From Pseudomonadota bacterium (GTDB lineage: Bacteria; Pseudomonadota; Alphaproteobacteria; Rhizobiales; Tepidamorphaceae): a stretch of 64,000 nucleotides of DNA. The position numbers and the translations under genes were made by a program. Every line of letters starts with the position of its first letter. Positions within the stretch are counted from its first letter, which is position 1. Under the pieces are notes generated by a model. The model saw nothing but the letters and a program-made list of their open reading frames with translations. It was not told where the DNA came from and did not search any database. The stretch is taken from NCBI GenBank assembly GCA_023458595.1, contig JAEWYT010000009.1, positions 1-64,000 of the forward strand, in the 5' to 3' direction. Positions 60,586 through 64,000 of the stretch are shown in pieces.

Positions 60586-62706
60586 TCACGGTCCGGCACG
60601 CGGATCGCGGGTCTTGAGCTGGACCAGTATGTCGAGCGCCGCGCCGCCGGCGGCGAAGACCCGGAACGGGTTGATCTCGATGCCGTCGAGGTCGTCCGCC
60701 TTCGCGGCAGCCAGAGCGCCGAGCGCGCAGAGGGCTTGCGCCAGAGCCTCCTTGTCGGCGGGCGGGGCGCCGCGCCAGCCGTCGAGCAGCGCCGACGCCC
60801 GCAGTCCGCCGATCATCGCGCGCGCCTCGGCCATGCCGACCGGCGCCGGCGCGACCACGACGTCGTCGAGGGCTTCGGCCGCGGTGCCCCCCAACCCGAG
60901 CATCACGACCGGTCCGAAATCGGGGTCCAGGCGGGCTCCGACGATCATGTCGACGCCCTCGCCGACCATCGCCGAGACGAGGGCGCCGTCGAGGCGCGCG
61001 CCGGGCGCCTTCCCGGCGACGCTCGCCATCATCGACCGCCAGGCCGCCCGCACGGCGGCCGCGTCGCTCAGCCCGAGCCGGACGCCGCCGACGTCCGTCT
61101 TGTGGGCGATGTCGGCGGAATCGATCTTGAGCACGACCGGGAAGCCGATCCGTTCTGCGGCGGCCGCCGCGTCGTCCTCGCTCGTCGCAAGGTGCGTTTC
61201 CAGGCCCGGGACGCCGATCCGCCGCAACAGGTCCGCCGCGGCGACCCCGCCGCCGGCCGCCGATTCCAATGCCGCCCCGTCGATCGCGGGGCAGGCCGGC
61301 GGCGCGGTCTCCTGCCGCTCGAAGCCGCGGGCGAACCGGCGCAGCGACGCCGCCGCGTCGACGGCTCGGGCCGGGTCCTCGAAGACCAGATAGCCGAGCT
61401 TCTCCATGTCGGCGCGAAAGGCGTCGGAGGCGCGGGTGATCAGCACCATCAGGCGGTCGCGAAGGCGGCCGGCGATATCCTGAAGCGTCGGGCGCAACAG
61501 GTCGGTGACGCCCGGCGTCCTGCCCATGTGGGCCATGAAGATCAGCAGGATCGGCGCGGCGGTTCCCGAGGCGACGATGTCGATCACCTTGCCGAACAGC
61601 CGGAAGTCGGCGGAGACCTGCGCGGTCGTGTCGACCGGATTGCCGGCCGATGCGAGCGGCAGCAGCGCCTTGATCTCGGCGGCGACCCCGGCCGAAGGCT
61701 GCGGCAGCGCGAGTCCGGCTTCCTCGCAGGCGTCCGCCAGCATGATGCCGATGCCGCCGGAGGGCGTGACGATCATCGTCTCGTCGCCGGAGGGCATCGT
61801 GCCGACGCTGCAGGCATAGGCGATGTCGACGGCCTCCTCCACCCGCGTCGCCGGCCACGCGCCGTAGTGCCGGAGCACGGCGTCGAACACCCGCTTGGAG
61901 CCGGCGAGCGCCCCGGTGTGCGAGCGGACCGCCGCCTGTCCGGCCTCCGAGGCGCCGGGCTTGATGGCGATCACCGGCTTGCGGGCGGCGCGCGCCTTCG
62001 CCAGCGCCGCCTTCAGGCCCTCGCCGTCCGGGCAGCCTTCCAGATAGGCGACGATGACCGAGGTCGCCGGATCGCCGGCGAGCCAGGCGATGCAGTCGGC
62101 GACGTCGACATCCGCCTCGTTGCCGGTGGCGACGAAGGTGCTGATGCCGATGCCGCGCTCGGCGGCGAGCGCCATGATGTAGGACCCCGCAGCGCCCGAC
62201 TGGCTGGCGATGCCGACGGTGCCGGCCTTCGGCCGGATGTTGTCGAGCGCCGACGAGAATGTGGCGTAGAGCCCGCTGTGGAAATCGATGAAGCCGAGGC
62301 TGTTCGGGCCGAGCAGCCTGCAGCCGGCCCGCGCGCAGCGTGCGGCGATGCGCTTCTGGGCCGCGAGCCCGTCCGCGTCGATCTCGCCGAAGCCGGCGGT
62401 GAACAGCACGATCGACCGGACGCCGGCCGCGAGGCACTCCCCGACCGCGGCCTCGACGGCGCTCGCGGGCAACGCGACGATCGCGAGGTCCGGCGCCGTC
62501 TCGAGGCTGCCGATATTCGGCTTGCAGGGCAGGCCGGCGATTTCCGTCCTGCCCGGATTGACCGGAACGATCCGCCCGGAGAAGTGCTCCCTCATCAGAG
62601 CGACCGGCTTGCCGCCGATCTTGCCGGGGTCTCCGGAGGCGCCGATCAGGGCGACGCTCTTCGCCCGGAACATGGTGTCGAGTGCTGCCGCCGACCCGCC
62701 GCTCAT
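60586..62706 (-). CDS. ADP-forming acyl-CoA synthetase (acetate-CoA ligase family)
   Basis: A 706-residue fused NDP-forming acyl-CoA synthetase. Order: CoA-binding Rossmann domain (VALIGASGDPGKIGGKPV near residue 15), succinyl-CoA ligase-like domain with the phospho-histidine candidate in AAVRSHTGALAGSK and the GEGVDMIVGA segment, and a C-terminal ATP-grasp domain (FPVVLKIDSADIAHKTDVGGVRLGL, abridged). It would activate an acid with CoA in the dehydrogenase operon. It overlaps the CoA-transferase stop by 4 bp. Confidence 0.92.
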   Translation of the reverse strand: MSGGSAAALDTMFRAKSVALIGASGDPGKIGGKPVALMREHFSGRIVPVNPGRTEIAGLPCKPNIGSLETAPDLAIVALPASAVEAAVGECLAAGVRSIVLFTAGFGEIDADGLAAQKRIAARCARAGCRLLGPNSLGFIDFHSGLYATFSSALDNIRPKAGTVGIASQSGAAGSYIMALAAERGIGISTFVATGNEADVDVADCIAWLAGDPATSVIVAYLEGCPDGEGLKAALAKARAARKPVIAIKPGASEAGQAAVRSHTGALAGSKRVFDAVLRHYGAWPATRVEEAVDIAYACSVGTMPSGDETMIVTPSGGIGIMLADACEEAGLALPQPSAGVAAEIKALLPLASAGNPVDTTAQVSADFRLFGKVIDIVASGTAAPILLIFMAHMGRTPGVTDLLRPTLQDIAGRLRDRLMVLITRASDAFRADMEKLGYLVFEDPARAVDAAASLRRFARGFERQETAPPACPAIDGAALESAAGGGVAAADLLRRIGVPGLETHLATSEDDAAAAAERIGFPVVLKIDSADIAHKTDVGGVRLGLSDAAAVRAAWRSMMASVAGKAPGARLDGALVSAMVGEGVDMIVGARLDPDFGPVVMLGLGGTAAEALDDVVVAPAPVGMAEARAMIGGLRASALLDGWRGAPPADKEALAQALCALGALAAAKADDLDGIEINPFRVFAAGGAALDILVQLKTRDPRAGP

Positions 62707-63911
62707 CTCGATCCGAAGGCGCCCTCGTTGCGCAGGCGCGCGATCTCCTCTGCGCCGAAGCCCGCCTCGGCGAGGATCGTGTCGGTATCGGCGCCGATCG
62801 TCTCCGGCGGCGGGCTGTCCATCGTGCCGGGCGTGTCGGAGAGGATGAAGGGCGTGGCCACGTAGCGGCCCGCCCCACCGTCCTTCCCGAACTCGAACAA
62901 TCCGCCGATCGCTTCAAGCTGCGGATGGTCGGCGGCCTCGCCTATGTCCTGGACGATCGAGACGTTGACCCTGGCGCCGCTCAGGAGCGCGTGGATTTCC
63001 TGCTTGGCCAGCCGCCGCGTCGCCTCGGACATCGCCGCGACGACTTCCTTCCTCAGCCGCAGCCGTTCGGACGCGGTACGGAACCGCTCGACATCCAGCG
63101 TTTCGGCGTCGAGGGCGCGGGCGCAGCGCCGCCACATGTCGTCGCTCGGCGCGATGATGACGACGTGGCCGTCGCGCGCGGGGAACGCCTGATTGGGAAC
63201 GCTCAGGTGATTTGCCGTTCCCATCGGCTCGTGCAGGTTCCCGGTCAGCCAGTAGTCCTGGTAGAAATAGCTCATCAGGTGGGCCGAGCTCTGCAGCAGA
63301 GAGGTTTCCACCCGCTGGCCGCGGCCCGTTCGCTCGCGGTGATAGAGCGCCGCCATGACGCCGCCGACGATCGCCAGGCTCGCATGCAGGTCGATGATCG
63401 CCGAGCCGGCGCGCACGGGCGGCCCGCCCTCCTCGCCGGTGATGCTCATCAGGCCCGAATGGGCCTGCAGCGCGAGGTCGTTGGCGCCGATGTGCGACAG
63501 CGGGCCCTTCGAGCCGTAGGCGCTGAAGTCGCAATAGATCAGGCGCGGATGGGCGTCGCGCACGGCCTCGTAGCCGAGCCCCCAGCGGTCCATGGTGCCC
63601 GGCCGGAAATTGTTGATCAGGATGTCGGCGACCCCGATCAGCCGCCTGGCGACGTCGCGCCCGGCCGGATTGCCGAGGTCGAGCGCGATCGAGCGCTTGT
63701 TGCGGTTGAAGGCGCGGAAGGAGGGGCTCGGTCCGCCGATCCTGGCAAGCTCCTCGGTCGTCACTCCGAGCGTGCGGCAGCTGTCGCCGCCCTCCGGCGT
63801 CTCGATCTTGACGACGTCGGCGCCGAGATCGCCGAGGACCTGGGCGGCGTCCGGTGCGGCGAAGACGCGGGAGAAGTCGAGAACGCGGATGCCGTCGAGG
63901 ACGCGGGTCAT
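62703..63911 (-). CDS. CaiB/BaiF class III CoA transferase
   Basis: A 402-residue class III CoA transferase. The family features are LDFSRVFAAPDAAQVLGDLGADVVKIE at the N-terminus, NKRSIALDLG, DILINNFRPGTMDRWGLGYE and the catalytic aspartate in AIIDLHASLAIVGGVMAALYHRERTGRGQ (key residue D in IIDL). It moves CoA from one acyl-CoA to the substrate acid. It is translationally coupled to the acyl-CoA synthetase gene. Confidence 0.93.
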   Translation of the reverse strand: MTRVLDGIRVLDFSRVFAAPDAAQVLGDLGADVVKIETPEGGDSCRTLGVTTEELARIGGPSPSFRAFNRNKRSIALDLGNPAGRDVARRLIGVADILINNFRPGTMDRWGLGYEAVRDAHPRLIYCDFSAYGSKGPLSHIGANDLALQAHSGLMSITGEEGGPPVRAGSAIIDLHASLAIVGGVMAALYHRERTGRGQRVETSLLQSSAHLMSYFYQDYWLTGNLHEPMGTANHLSVPNQAFPARDGHVVIIAPSDDMWRRCARALDAETLDVERFRTASERLRLRKEVVAAMSEATRRLAKQEIHALLSGARVNVSIVQDIGEAADHPQLEAIGGLFEFGKDGGAGRYVATPFILSDTPGTMDSPPPETIGADTDTILAEAGFGAEEIARLRNEGAFGSR

Positions 63912-63927
63912 GGCCTTGCGCCGGGAC

Positions 63928-64000
63928 TCATCCGGCCGCGGGAACGAAAACCGCCGCCTCGCCGACGGTGAGCTTCGCGCCCGTGTCGTCCTCGCACCAG
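63928..64000 (-). CDS. 3' end of a gene, probably MaoC-like dehydratase (partial)
   Basis: Only the last 23 codons and stop are in the window; the gene continues past the right edge. The residues WCEDDTGAKLTVGEAAVFVP look like the closing strand of a MaoC-type hotdog dehydratase (N/DxxG...V..GxAxVxVP). It is 16 bp upstream of the CoA transferase gene and co-directional, consistent with a CoA-pathway operon. Identity is tentative. Confidence 0.4.
   Translation of the reverse strand, partial: WCEDDTGAKLTVGEAAVFVPAAG

Overview
This is a 64 kb, GC-rich, gene-dense stretch of an alphaproteobacterial chromosome, most likely Hyphomicrobiales (Rhizobiales). The assignment rests on family content: a RegB/RegA redox pair, MmcB-, DUF930- and DUF2852-type proteins, an intracellular PHB depolymerase, and a sox locus of soxR-soxS / soxVWXYZAB type with SoxT (YeeE/YedE) permeases. 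No transposase, integrase, phage gene or CRISPR array was seen. Small GC-rich palindromic repeats (REP/BIME-like) occur in several intergenic gaps.

Layout. 0.2-16 kb: tRNA-Ala(GGC), an M48-like metallopeptidase, DUF930 and DUF2852 proteins, phaZ, a two-gene ABC-2 exporter, regB-regA, an FAD monooxygenase, a YaiI-type protein, a Tag-family DNA glycosylase, a membrane adenylate cyclase, an MltB-type transglycosylase, an SDR, mmcB and a small cytochrome c. 16-22 kb: an ATP-grasp-like protein and a cyclic-nucleotide-flavoured group: a soluble class III cyclase facing an operon of an ABC-type protein with a degenerate nucleotide-binding domain, a lone cNMP-binding protein and a phosphodiesterase-like metallo-beta-lactamase-fold protein. 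22-25 kb: a small membrane protein and a secreted seven-blade RCC1 protein whose propeller interrupts an Ig-like domain. 25-31 kb: a glycan cluster of four GT-B glycosyltransferases and a polysaccharide deacetylase, mostly translationally coupled, with a methyltransferase diverging from its start. 31-38 kb: a peptide-type ABC importer operon ending in a methyltransferase. 38-43 kb: a nucleotide-sugar dehydrogenase plus UDP-glucuronate epimerase pair, then LemA and DUF2207 proteins.

44-55 kb is the sulfur-oxidation locus: two SoxT/TsuA-type permeases around a Tat-exported SoxH-like hydrolase, then soxR-soxS divergent from soxV-soxW-soxX-soxY-soxZ-soxA-soxB-dsrE-like. There is no soxCD here, so carrier-bound sulfane sulfur cannot be oxidised by the classical full cycle from this locus alone. 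A 15-bp word is shared exactly by the soxS/soxV and soxW/soxX promoter gaps and is the best candidate for the SoxR operator.

55-64 kb: an MscS channel, then a catabolic block with two carboxymuconolactone-decarboxylase-like proteins, an alpha/beta hydrolase whose nucleophile serine is replaced by alanine, two acyl-CoA dehydrogenases, an ADP-forming acyl-CoA synthetase, a class III CoA transferase and the 3' end of a probable MaoC-like gene. It looks like CoA-dependent degradation of a cyclic or branched acid; the substrate cannot be read from the sequence.
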